Source of the DNA: Cupriavidus pauculus
GTDB taxonomy: Bacteria; Pseudomonadota; Gammaproteobacteria; Burkholderiales; Burkholderiaceae
DNA length: 64,000 nucleotides
Direction: 5' to 3'
NCBI RefSeq assembly: GCF_002858765.1
Contig: NZ_PJRP01000005.1
Location: 196,863-260,862 of the forward strand
Of this stretch, positions 16,323 through 24,570 are shown in pieces (position 1 is the stretch's first letter; each line of letters begins with the position of its first letter). Below the pieces are notes generated by a model, which saw only the letters and a program-made list of their open reading frames with translations, was not told the DNA's origin and made no database searches. The translations under genes were made by a program, and so were the position numbers.

Positions 16323-18443
16323 TCAGGCGCGACGAGCCGTCAGCCACTTGTCGGCGGTCAGCGGTTCGGGGCAGATGCGCACCTCGCCGATCTGGCCCAG
16401 GAAGCCGTTGGACGGCGCGTTGTTGTAGACGCCGCCGCCGATGAACATGCGGCTTGCGGCGGTGACGAAGGCGATCCCGCGCGTGTTCGACGCGTTGCGC
16501 AGCACGGGGGCGCCTTCCACGTACATCACCGTCTCGTTGGTCGCGGGGTCGTTCACCACGGCCACGTGCACCCATTTGCCGGCAATGATCTCGCCGGACC
16601 AGTTGGCGGCGGGGTTCTTGGTGCCCGAGGTGCTGGGGGTGACTTCCCACTGCACTTCGCGCAGGCTCGAGATCGCGAAGATCAGCGGGCTTTCATTGCC
16701 ATCGCCGCTGCCAATGCCCGTGACGTTGCCGCGCCGGCCTTCGCGCTCCATGATGTTCATCCACGCGTTGTTGGCGGCTGTCCAGGTTGCCGGCAGCTTG
16801 ATGAACGCCTCGACCGTATAGCCGGTGTCGAACGTCAGCGCGTTCAGCGCCGCCGTGGTCTGCGTGGCGAAATAGCTCATGCGCGTGGGCGAATTGGTCG
16901 AATTCGAGAACATCACGCTGCCCGGCGCGGCCGACAGGTAGTGGTGGTCGTTCGACCAGGTCATGTCGTTGAGCTGCGCGGTGCCGCCATTGGCCAGCGC
17001 TTCGCGGGCCACCGGGTTGGCGCCTGTCACGTCGTTGATGACCTGGCCCACCGGCACGGCGGCGCCGTCGGTGCCGCCGAAGAAACGCCAGTGCGCCACG
17101 GTGGAGGCCACCAGCGGGTAGTCGTTCACATCGGCCGCAGGCTTCTTGTCGGTGATGGTCGGCTCGTTGTAGTTGGCCAGGATGGCCGCCTTGGCGCGGA
17201 CGTTGATCGGGTCGTTGCCGGCGGCGGGGATGACGAAGCTCGGGTTGAAGCGGGCAAAGCGCTTGCGGAAATCGAAATCGATCTCGAACTGCTGGTTGCC
17301 TTCGGTCAGCACCGCCACGTCGAATTCGTTCAGCGTGCTCGTCGGCTTCTGCGGCACCCACGGCGAGAACGACAGGATCTTGATCTTGTTGTTGGTCAGG
17401 TCGAACTCGTACAGGCGCATCAGGCCGTTGCCGCCCATATAGGCCATCTGGTAGTCGACGACCATTTCCTCCACCGGATTGCCGAAGTTGTTCACCTTGG
17501 TCAGGTGCGCGGCGCCGTGGTAGTGGCCGTTCAACGTCATGAAGATCTGGTCGTTGTCCTTGATCAGCTTCTCCCACAGCATCAGGCCGTACGGCACTTC
17601 CAGCGGCGTGACGCCGTCCGGGCCGATATTGAGCAGCTGGTGGGTAGACAGGATCACCGGCACCTTCGGATGATCGGCCAGTACCTGGCGCGCCCACGTG
17701 ATGGCGGCGTCAGACGCGCGCCACGACATCGACAGCACCATGAACTGGTTGCCGTCGACGTCGAACAGGTGGTACTCGTGGAAGCCTGAAGGGTCGCGCC
17801 CGCCGAACGTGGTCTGGCGCTGGGCGCGCGTGGTGGGGAAGGTCTTCAGGTACGGTTCGGTGGCCAGGTTGCGCTGGGCATCGGTGTTCGACGCCTGGCT
17901 GCTGGCGTCGACGTAGTCCACATCCGAGACCACGTCATGGTTGCCGGCCAGGATCGAGTAGGGCGCGTTGGCGCGCTCCAGGACGTTCATTGCCTCGTCG
18001 GCGATCTGCCACTGCAGCGCCTTGCCCTGCTGGTCCACCACGTCGCCCAGGTGGATCGTGAACGGAATGCGGAAGTTGGCGGCGTTCTGCGTGATCCACT
18101 TGGTCTGGGCCAGGAATGGCGTGGAACCATACTTGCGCTGGAACTGCAGGTTTTCGTCCGTGGTGGCGTAGCGCGAGTAGAACTGCGTATCGGGCAGCAC
18201 GGCCAGTGCAAAGCTCGATACCTTGCCGGTGGGCGTGTTGGCACCGGGGGTGGTGGCGCCCGGTGTGGCCGATCCGGCCGGCGCATCGTCGCCACCGCCG
18301 CAGGCGGCCAGCAGTGCCGCCGAGCCCCCCAGCGACATGCCCAGGCCGGCCCGCAGCAACAGCCGGCGCTGACGGTCGGGAATCCCCTCGAGCGCTCGGG
18401 TGTCGAGCGGCATTGCAGGGGTGTTCGGCTTCTTGCTGGTCAT
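16323..18443 (-). CDS. Exported metallophosphoesterase with C-terminal LamG-like domain
   Basis: A 706-aa protein of the calcineurin-like phosphoesterase fold. Metal-site blocks appear in order: AVLPDTQFYS, HLGDVVDQQG, AGNHDVVSD, VILSTHQLL and GHYHGAAH. The C-terminal third (from about LVASTVAHWRFFGG) is a LamG/concanavalin-like beta-sandwich, probably for carbohydrate or surface binding. The N-terminus has RQRRLLLRAGLGMSLGG and LLAACGGG, suggesting a Tat or Sec lipoprotein. The ATG at 18443 has GAGGA upstream; the frame runs open to 18560. Probably a cell-surface phosphodiesterase. Confidence 0.85.
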   Translation of the reverse strand: MTSKKPNTPAMPLDTRALEGIPDRQRRLLLRAGLGMSLGGSAALLAACGGGDDAPAGSATPGATTPGANTPTGKVSSFALAVLPDTQFYSRYATTDENLQFQRKYGSTPFLAQTKWITQNAANFRIPFTIHLGDVVDQQGKALQWQIADEAMNVLERANAPYSILAGNHDVVSDVDYVDASSQASNTDAQRNLATEPYLKTFPTTRAQRQTTFGGRDPSGFHEYHLFDVDGNQFMVLSMSWRASDAAITWARQVLADHPKVPVILSTHQLLNIGPDGVTPLEVPYGLMLWEKLIKDNDQIFMTLNGHYHGAAHLTKVNNFGNPVEEMVVDYQMAYMGGNGLMRLYEFDLTNNKIKILSFSPWVPQKPTSTLNEFDVAVLTEGNQQFEIDFDFRKRFARFNPSFVIPAAGNDPINVRAKAAILANYNEPTITDKKPAADVNDYPLVASTVAHWRFFGGTDGAAVPVGQVINDVTGANPVAREALANGGTAQLNDMTWSNDHHYLSAAPGSVMFSNSTNSPTRMSYFATQTTAALNALTFDTGYTVEAFIKLPATWTAANNAWMNIMEREGRRGNVTGIGSGDGNESPLIFAISSLREVQWEVTPSTSGTKNPAANWSGEIIAGKWVHVAVVNDPATNETVMYVEGAPVLRNASNTRGIAFVTAASRMFIGGGVYNNAPSNGFLGQIGEVRICPEPLTADKWLTARRA

Positions 18444-18791
18444 GGCGGTGTTCCTCAACGTCTTGCGTTCTCGAAAAGCGGCAAGTGTCTGGAATCCACA
18501 TGACAAGGCGTTGATGAATATGTGACGAACCCGTTGCAAGCCCATGCCGCGGCCGTTCACGACGTGGCAGCCTCACAGGCCCCAATGTGTCTGCGTGTCT
18601 CATACAACTTCCCCCGGAGCCGCTTGTCTCCCAATGCAGGGATAACACCGAGAAAACCGCGCGCAAAGGCAGATACATCACAACGTGATGCAAAATGTAA
18701 GGTAGCTGGAAGCTCCGTGAAAGGCCCTTGGAAGACATCGTTTGTAGATTTCCGCTTGACCCGCAAGCGCGGGCGTTGAAGGAGACAAACG
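18444..18791. promoter_or_regulatory. Divergent promoter region between metallophosphoesterase and tctBA
   Basis: About 350 bases without a gene. A perfect palindrome CATCAC-AAC-GTGATG lies at 18676-18690, followed by the AT-rich CAAAATGTAAGG. It is the best candidate operator for the tct genes. No clear sigma-70 pair could be fixed by eye. Confidence 0.45.
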
Positions 18792-18848
18792 ATGTTCGAT
18801 CGCCGTACCCAGCCCCCGCAGCACGACCGCAGGAGGGCCGACCAATGA
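18792..18848 (+). CDS. Short leader ORF translationally coupled to tctB
   Basis: AAGGAGACAAACG, a strong ribosome site, precedes an ATG encoding 18 residues (MFDRRTQPPQHDRRRADQ). Its TGA overlaps the tctB ATG (ATGA at 18845-18848). It is unusually rich in Arg, Gln and Pro. It may be a leader that sets tctB translation by ribosome reinitiation; its own product may have no function. Confidence 0.45.
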   Translation: MFDRRTQPPQHDRRRADQ

Positions 18849-19330
18849 GCCAGGCTCATCGCTTCAAGAAAGACTACTACGGTGGCGCGCTGATGGTGCT
18901 CGTCGGTCTGGCGGCGGTTGCCGCCGGCCTGCAGTACCACACGGGCACGCTCAGCCGCATGGGTCCCGGCTTCTTTCCCGTGGCCGTGGGCGCGCTGCTG
19001 GCGTTCGTCGGCGTACTGATCGCCAGTTCGGCGCGCGGCCAGTCAGCGCCGCAGGCGGAGCAACCGGCAGGGCATGGGCACAGCCATGCGGCGCCCGATC
19101 TGCGTGGCACGGTCTGCATCGTGCTGGGCACGCTGGCCTTCCTACTGTTCGGCGTGTACGGCGGCATGATTCCGGCGACGTTTGCCATCGTCTTCATTTC
19201 CGCGCTCGGTGATCGCAACAACAGCGTCAAGCAGGCTGCGTGCCTGGCCGTGGCGATGTGCGTGATTGCCGCAGTGGTGTTCTCGTGGCTGCTGCAAATC
19301 CAGTTGCCGTTGTTTACCTGGGGGGGCTGA
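18845..19330 (+). CDS. tctB: TctB-like small membrane subunit of a tripartite tricarboxylate transporter
   Basis: 161 aa with four hydrophobic segments: around GGALMVLVGLAAVAAGL, GFFPVAVGALLAFVGVL, GTVCIVLGTLAFLLFG and a final pair at AACLAVAMCVIAAVVFSWLL. This matches the four-helix TctB subunit, and GTLSRMGPGFFP is a typical family block. It begins at the ATG overlapping the leader stop, with AGGAGG inside the leader as its ribosome site. tctA follows after three bases. No receptor gene is adjacent, so it likely works with one or more of the Bug proteins encoded elsewhere. Confidence 0.85.
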   Translation: MSQAHRFKKDYYGGALMVLVGLAAVAAGLQYHTGTLSRMGPGFFPVAVGALLAFVGVLIASSARGQSAPQAEQPAGHGHSHAAPDLRGTVCIVLGTLAFLLFGVYGGMIPATFAIVFISALGDRNNSVKQAACLAVAMCVIAAVVFSWLLQIQLPLFTWGG

Positions 19331-19333
19331 GCC

Positions 19334-20878
19334 ATGGTTTCCAATGCGTTGCATGATCTCTGGTTTGGCTTCGGCGTGGCCTTCCAGGGCACCAACCTGA
19401 TGTGGTCGTTCTTCGGCGTGCTGGTTGGCAACCTGATCGGCGTGTTGCCCGGCATGGGCGCGCTGTCGGCCATTTCCATCCTGTTGCCGCTGACGTACGT
19501 GATGCATCCCGTGCCTGCCATCCTGATGCTGGCCGGTATCTTCTACGGTTCGCAGTACGGCGGCGCCATCGGCGCCATCCTGCTCAACCTGCCTTCGCAT
19601 CCGCCGCACGCGGTCACGTGCCTGGACGGCTATCCGATGACGCGCGCAGGCAAGGGTGGTACGGCGCTGGGCATCACGATGATCTGCTCGTTCTTTGCGG
19701 CGTCGGTGGGCATCCTGGTGATGATCTTCGCGTCGCCGCTGCTGACCGCCATCGCTTTCAAGTTCGGCCCGGCCGAGATCTTCTCGATCATGCTGCTGGG
19801 GCTGCTGGCGGGCTCGACAATGTCGCGCGGTTCGCCGCTCAAGGGCGTGGCGATGACGCTGTTCGGCCTGCTGTGCGGCGTGGTGGGTACCGACGTGAAC
19901 ACCGGTACGTTCCGCTTTGCGCTGGGAATCCCGGAACTGAGCGACGGCCTGGAACTGGTGGCCATCGCCATGGGCCTCTTCGGTGTGGCCGACTTCATCC
20001 TCAACGTCAACCGCATGACCGCGGTTACCAGCAACGCCAAGCTGCGCATCCGCGACATGCGCCCGAGCATGGCCGAGCTGAAGCAGGCGTTCTGGCCGAT
20101 GGTGCGTGGCACTGGCGTGGGCACGCTGTTCGGCGCCATGCCGGGCACGGGGCCGACGATCACGACGTTCGTCGCCTACGCGCTGGAACGCAAGATCTCG
20201 AAGACGCCCGAGAAGTTCGGCACGGGCATGATCGCCGGCGTGGCGGCACCCGAAGCGTCGTCGCACTCGAAGACGCAGGTCGACTTCATCCCGACGATGA
20301 GCCTGGGCATCCCCGGCGACGCGGTGATGGCGCTGATCCTGGGCGCGCTGATGATCCAGGGCATCGCCCCGGGGCCGCAGCTGATCAGCGATCACCCGGA
20401 CATCTTCTGGGGCCTGATCGCCAGCTTCTGGATCGGCAACGTGATCCTGATGATCCTGAACGTGCCGATGATCGGCGTGTGGGTCAAGCTGCTGCAGGTG
20501 CCGTATCGCTACCTGTTCCCGTCGGCCATGTTCTTTATCGCCGTGGGCGTTTTCAGTACGCAGAGCAGCCTGTTCCAGATCTGGGAAGTGCTGGCCTTCG
20601 GCCTGATCGGCGCGTTGCTGATGTACCTGGAGTTCTCGGTGGCCCCGATCCTGCTGGGCTTCGTGCTCGGGCCGATGGTCGAGGAGAACTTCCGCCGCGC
20701 GCTGCTGCTGTCGCGCGGTGACCTGACGGTCTTTGTCCAGCGCCCCATCAGCTGCACGTTCGTGGTGATCTCCGCGCTGCTGGTGACGGCGGTAACGTGG
20801 TCGGCATGGCGCGGTCGGGGCGGCAGGAAGGCGCCGGTCGTGGAAGTGCCCGACTCCGGGCTGGCCGTGAACGAATAA
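19334..20878 (+). CDS. tctA: TctA-like large membrane subunit of a tripartite tricarboxylate transporter
   Basis: 514 aa and strongly hydrophobic. The signature GVLPGMGALSAISILLPLTY sits near residue 36, and a second related block, FGAMPGTGPTITTF, comes at about residue 265, showing the internal duplication of the family. PLKGVAMTLFGLLCGVVGTD is also typical. TctA forms the translocation channel and uses the ion gradient to import substrate delivered by a Bug receptor. It is the only tctA in this window against five Bug receptors. Confidence 0.92.
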   Translation: MVSNALHDLWFGFGVAFQGTNLMWSFFGVLVGNLIGVLPGMGALSAISILLPLTYVMHPVPAILMLAGIFYGSQYGGAIGAILLNLPSHPPHAVTCLDGYPMTRAGKGGTALGITMICSFFAASVGILVMIFASPLLTAIAFKFGPAEIFSIMLLGLLAGSTMSRGSPLKGVAMTLFGLLCGVVGTDVNTGTFRFALGIPELSDGLELVAIAMGLFGVADFILNVNRMTAVTSNAKLRIRDMRPSMAELKQAFWPMVRGTGVGTLFGAMPGTGPTITTFVAYALERKISKTPEKFGTGMIAGVAAPEASSHSKTQVDFIPTMSLGIPGDAVMALILGALMIQGIAPGPQLISDHPDIFWGLIASFWIGNVILMILNVPMIGVWVKLLQVPYRYLFPSAMFFIAVGVFSTQSSLFQIWEVLAFGLIGALLMYLEFSVAPILLGFVLGPMVEENFRRALLLSRGDLTVFVQRPISCTFVVISALLVTAVTWSAWRGRGGRKAPVVEVPDSGLAVNE

Positions 20879-20904
20879 GAAGGCAGGGGTCTGAAGACGG
20901 TGCC

Positions 20905-20935
20905 GGGCGCTGCGCGAGCAGCGCCCGTTTTCTTT
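20905..20935 (+). terminator. Intrinsic terminator after tctA
   Basis: GGGCGCTGC and GCAGCGCCC form a perfect 9-bp stem around GCGA, followed by GTTTTCTTT. It lies 26 bases after the tctA stop and should end the tctBA transcript. Confidence 0.8.
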
Positions 20936-21158
20936 GGTGGGCCCGCAAGCGGCGCCTTGCCCTCGCTTAACAATCCGTAAAACTCCCTGCATTGAGCGTC
21001 TTGGGCGGCAGGTCTAGAATGTCGCGATCGCCTGCCGGACGATGCGTCACTTTGCCGTCGCATCCCGTAGTCCGGGGGCACACAAGGTACAAGCGGGACG
21101 CGCGCCAGCCGACGGCGCGGCATGACCATGATCGATCCCGCCGACCAGGAGACTGTCT

Positions 21159-22106
21159 ATGGAAAATGCTGCGGCCGGCAGGCCCACGCGCACCGCGAAT
21201 CCCAATGCGGCACCGACCACGGTGCCCAAGGTGCGGCTCTATGTGGAGCGTCCCGAAGAGAAGCAGGAAGACTGGTTCGTCAACGTTGGCCACGTGACCG
21301 AGCGCGGTCGCTGGAAAACCGAGCCGCACGCGCATCCGGCGTATGGGCAGGTGATCTTCGTACGCAGCGGCAAGGGCGTGATGAACCTGGAAGGCTGCAG
21401 CGTGCCGTTCGAGGGCCCGTGCGCACTGTTGTTACCCACCGAGTGCGTACACGGGCTGGACTACGAGATCGATGTCGATCGCTGGGTGGTGACCGTCGAC
21501 GTCACCTATCTGGTGCAGCTCAACGCCAAGCTGCAGGCATTCGTGCAACTCTGGTCGTCGCCGCGGATGATTTCACTGGCCTGTTCTGCCGATGCAGAGA
21601 TCGAGTTCTACCGGCTGATCCGCAGCCTGGAGCAGGAAATCCAGTCGCAGTCGGTGGGCCACGTGGTGGGCACCGAGGCGCTGCTGACCACGCTGTTGCT
21701 GGTGCTGGTGCGCGGTACCACGCTGGACGTGGCGGGCGGCGACGGCACCGCGCGGCACGATATCCGGCTCGCCGAGCGCTTCCGCGAACTGATCGACCGA
21801 CATTACCGCGACAACCTGTCGCTGCAGGACTATGCCTCGAAATTGGCGGTGTCGCCGGTGCAGTTGCGCGCCGCGTGCGCATCGGCCACGGGGCAGAGCC
21901 CCACCAAGCTGATCCATGCGCGGATCGTCACGGAGGCCAAGCGCAGCCTGATCTTCGGTGACATGTCGGTGGAACAGATCGCGTTCTGGCTCGGTTTTGC
22001 CGATGCCGCCTACTTCACACGGTTTTTCCGCAAGGAGGTGGGGCAGGCGCCCAGCCAGTTCCGGATTGCCGCGCGCCAGCAGCCTACCTCACAAAAGTCA
22101 GGCTGA
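21159..22106 (+). CDS. AraC-family regulator with N-terminal cupin sensor
   Basis: 315 aa. The N-terminal half has a cupin-like core (EPHAHPAYGQVIFVRSGKG and PTECVHGLDYEI). The C-terminal ~100 residues hold the two AraC helix-turn-helices (LQDYASKLAVSPVQLRAAC and FADAAYFTRFFRKEVGQAP). Upstream GGAGAC supports the start at 21159. It sits directly after tctBA behind a terminator, so it is a candidate regulator of that transporter or of its own target elsewhere. Its last 23 bases overlap the convergent lactonase gene. Confidence 0.85.
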   Translation: MENAAAGRPTRTANPNAAPTTVPKVRLYVERPEEKQEDWFVNVGHVTERGRWKTEPHAHPAYGQVIFVRSGKGVMNLEGCSVPFEGPCALLLPTECVHGLDYEIDVDRWVVTVDVTYLVQLNAKLQAFVQLWSSPRMISLACSADAEIEFYRLIRSLEQEIQSQSVGHVVGTEALLTTLLLVLVRGTTLDVAGGDGTARHDIRLAERFRELIDRHYRDNLSLQDYASKLAVSPVQLRAACASATGQSPTKLIHARIVTEAKRSLIFGDMSVEQIAFWLGFADAAYFTRFFRKEVGQAPSQFRIAARQQPTSQKSG

Positions 22107-23262
22107 CGGGCGAGGGGATATCGGCGCCATGGCCAGTATCGATCAGCTTGCCCGATACGGGGTCGACGGCGAACACGCTGACCCGGCCGCTGCGCTGGTT
22201 GGCCACCAGCATCCACTTGCCCGCGTCATGAATGGCGAAGTGCCACGGCCTTTCTCCGCCCGATGGCACGCGCTGTGCCAGCGACAACTCTCCCGAACCG
22301 GCGGCGACACGATAGACCACCATCGTGTTTTCGCCGCGATCCGCCACGTAGACAAAGCGGCCGTCGCGGCTGACCGCCAGCTCCGCGCCGCTCCTGACCC
22401 CCTCGAACGCGGCACTGCTGACCGGCTGCGCCTGCACCGGCGTGAGCACGCCATGCGCAGTGTCCCAGCGCAAGGTGACGATTTCGGCGGTCAACTCGCT
22501 GAGCAGATAGACGAAGCGGCCGTCGGGCCCGAACGCCATATGGCGCGGGCCGCTGCCGGGCGTGGCGACGAACGGTGCCGGATTGGCAGAGTCGTCGCCC
22601 GAGAGCTGGCGCGTGGCCCGGTCGAAGCCGTACACGAACACGCGGTCGGCGCCCAGATCGGACACCAGTGCGTAGTGGCCGGTCGGATCGATGACGATTC
22701 CGTGTGCATGCGCGCTGGTCTGGCGCCGATGCGGCCCGGAGCCGGTTTCCTTGATGGTGGAGACACGCGCGCCCAGGCTGCCGTTTGGCTGCAGGGCGAT
22801 GCTGGACGACGATCCGCCGCCGAAGTTGGCGGCGAGCAGCGTCATTGACGGCACGTCCAGCGACAGGTACGTGGTGCCGCTGCCGCCGCTGGCTACCTCG
22901 TTGAGCCGGGTCAGCGCGCCAGTCTGGCGGTGTACCGAAAACGCGGTGACGCTGCCTTCGCGCGTGTTGTCGTCATCCACCGCATAGAGCACCGGCAGCT
23001 TCGGATGCGCCAGCGTCCAGGTGGAGCGCAATCCTTCGGCCACCGTGCCCAGCGCGGTCAGGGTGCCGGCGGCGGGGTCGAAGCGCAGCGCACGGATCTG
23101 GCGCTCCTGCATGCCGACGTAGACCAGTTCGCCCTGGGGACTGCCCTGTGGTGGCGTCGCCTGCGAGGCGGCCAGCAGCGGCGCCACGGGAATGCCCGAT
23201 ACGGCCAGCGCCGCCAGCGCGCCGCACCGCTTCAAAGTCTGCCTCCGGGAAATCTGCGTCAT
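22084..23262 (-). CDS. Tat-exported lactonase of the 6-phosphogluconolactonase/carboxymuconate cyclase fold
   Basis: 392 aa. The N-terminus SRRQTLKRCGALAALAVSG is a twin-arginine signal ending near LLAAS. The rest is a seven-bladed propeller of the YbhE/Pgl family (PF10282-type), with repeated blocks such as GQLVYVGMQERQIRALRF-like, DPTGHYALVSDLGADRVFVY, GPRHMAFGPDGRFVYLLSE and ERPWHFAIHDAGKWMLVANQ. Export argues against a pentose-phosphate role; a periplasmic sugar or muconate lactone is more likely. It diverges from the aromatic-acid cluster and shares its control region. Confidence 0.8.
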   Translation of the reverse strand: MTQISRRQTLKRCGALAALAVSGIPVAPLLAASQATPPQGSPQGELVYVGMQERQIRALRFDPAAGTLTALGTVAEGLRSTWTLAHPKLPVLYAVDDDNTREGSVTAFSVHRQTGALTRLNEVASGGSGTTYLSLDVPSMTLLAANFGGGSSSSIALQPNGSLGARVSTIKETGSGPHRRQTSAHAHGIVIDPTGHYALVSDLGADRVFVYGFDRATRQLSGDDSANPAPFVATPGSGPRHMAFGPDGRFVYLLSELTAEIVTLRWDTAHGVLTPVQAQPVSSAAFEGVRSGAELAVSRDGRFVYVADRGENTMVVYRVAAGSGELSLAQRVPSGGERPWHFAIHDAGKWMLVANQRSGRVSVFAVDPVSGKLIDTGHGADIPSPVSLTFVR

Positions 23263-23576
23263 GGTTGTCGTCGTGTGGCTCAGGGGGATGCCAGCGCGCA
23301 AGCGTAGGCGACGCCGCGCCGCGCGTCCTTGCACAAAACACAGCTTTGCTGGCATTTTCCGCGCGGCTCAGGGATGACCCCTAGCCGCGTGCAAGGCCCC
23401 GTGCCGGCCATTGTGCCCGGACTTCGCACCCCTTCAAAAAAATCCCAGTGAATCTTCGTTTTGTGTAGGGACGCGGCGCGGCCTGCTCAATATTCTTGCT
23501 CTCCATCGAGACGACGCGTCCGGTGCCAGCCCCGTGATCTGGCGCGACGGACGCGAGATACCCAAAGGAGAAGCAG
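23263..23576. promoter_or_regulatory. Divergent control region with two inverted operator-like motifs
   Basis: The 314 bases between the lactonase and the aromatic-acid cluster hold no gene. Two copies of a 21-bp motif face opposite ways, at 23332-23352 (plus) and 23445-23465 (minus). A third copy lies beside the IclR gene at 35177. Copies share CACAAAAC, then AG, TT and CTGG. The second and third agree at 19 of 21 positions, the first and third at 18 of 21. Confidence 0.6.
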
Positions 23577-24551
23577 TTGGCAAAGAAAGTCCCGCTCAAG
23601 ATCGCGATTGCCGAGCACCCGCATACCTCGGCCATCCGCAACGGCACCATTCCCATCGAAGGCGTGGATGCCGAATTCGTCACGGTGCAGCCGCAGATCG
23701 GCGCGTTCCGCCGCATGGTGCGCGATGTCGAGTTCGATGTCTGCGAACTGGCACCCACCACGTACATCATCGCCCGTGCCTACGGCGCCCCGTTCGTGGC
23801 GCTGCCGATCTTCGTGGTGCGCCGCTTCCACCACGGCGGCCTGCTGGTGCGGCCCGACGCCGGCATCCGGCATCCGAAAGACCTTGAAGGCAAGCAGGTG
23901 GGTGTGCGCGCCTATTCGGTGACGACCGGCGTATGGACGCGCCAGGTGCTGATCGACGAATTCGGGCTCGATGCGTCGAAGGTGACCTGGGTGGTCGACG
24001 ACGAAGAGCACGTCACGCAACTGAAGCTGCCGTCGAACGTGATCCACGCACCGGCTGGCACCTCGCTGGCCGACATGATGGCCAGCGGCGAACTGGTGGC
24101 CGGCTTTGCGGCGGCGGCGGGTATCGGCCGCACCGGCGCGCCGACCGGCGGCTGGAAGGAGGTCGAGGCCGACTACCCGGACCTGCTGCCCAACGCCGCC
24201 GAGCTGGAATCCGAGTACTACGCGCGTACCGGTGTCTATCCGATGCACGGGGCCATCGTGGTCAAGGACTCGGTGCTGGCCGAGCACCCGTGGATTGCCA
24301 AATCGATCTACGACGCCTTCGCCCAGGCCAAGCAGGAATGGCTGGCCCGGCTCGATGCCGGCGAAGCCACCAGCGCCAGCGACAGGAAGTACCTGGAACT
24401 GCGCATGATCGTCGGCCACGATCCGCTGCCATACGGCCTGGCGGAGAACCTCAAGACCATCGAAACGCTGGAAGCCACGGCCTTCAGGCAGGGCCTGACC
24501 CCGCGCCGCATGGCGATCCACGAACTGTTCGTGGACCCGCTGGGCCGCTGA
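23577..24551 (+). CDS. 4,5-dihydroxyphthalate decarboxylase-like protein (first copy)
   Basis: 324 aa with the periplasmic-binding-protein-like fold used by Pht5-type decarboxylases, and no signal peptide, so it is cytoplasmic. Characteristic stretches are VRDVEFDVCELAPTTYIIARAYG, KDLEGKQVGVRAYSVTTGVW and a C-terminal MAIHELFVDPLGR. The known Pht5 enzyme converts 4,5-dihydroxyphthalate to protocatechuate. The start is TTG with AAGGAG nine bases upstream. It leads a run containing a LigJ hydratase and LigB dioxygenase, which fits an aromatic dicarboxylate pathway. A second, divergent copy is at 29775. Exact substrate unproven. Confidence 0.78.
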   Translation: MAKKVPLKIAIAEHPHTSAIRNGTIPIEGVDAEFVTVQPQIGAFRRMVRDVEFDVCELAPTTYIIARAYGAPFVALPIFVVRRFHHGGLLVRPDAGIRHPKDLEGKQVGVRAYSVTTGVWTRQVLIDEFGLDASKVTWVVDDEEHVTQLKLPSNVIHAPAGTSLADMMASGELVAGFAAAAGIGRTGAPTGGWKEVEADYPDLLPNAAELESEYYARTGVYPMHGAIVVKDSVLAEHPWIAKSIYDAFAQAKQEWLARLDAGEATSASDRKYLELRMIVGHDPLPYGLAENLKTIETLEATAFRQGLTPRRMAIHELFVDPLGR

Positions 24552-24570
24552 ATTCACACGGAAACGCATC

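Noticed and set aside
19142..20992. A 616-residue minus-strand frame opposite tctA
   Set aside because: His/Arg/Gln-rich antisense of a conserved membrane protein, with no signal or domain.
22084..23262. Cytoplasmic 6-phosphogluconolactonase (pgl) of the pentose phosphate path
   Set aside because: The twin-arginine signal indicates export, so a gene symbol was not given.
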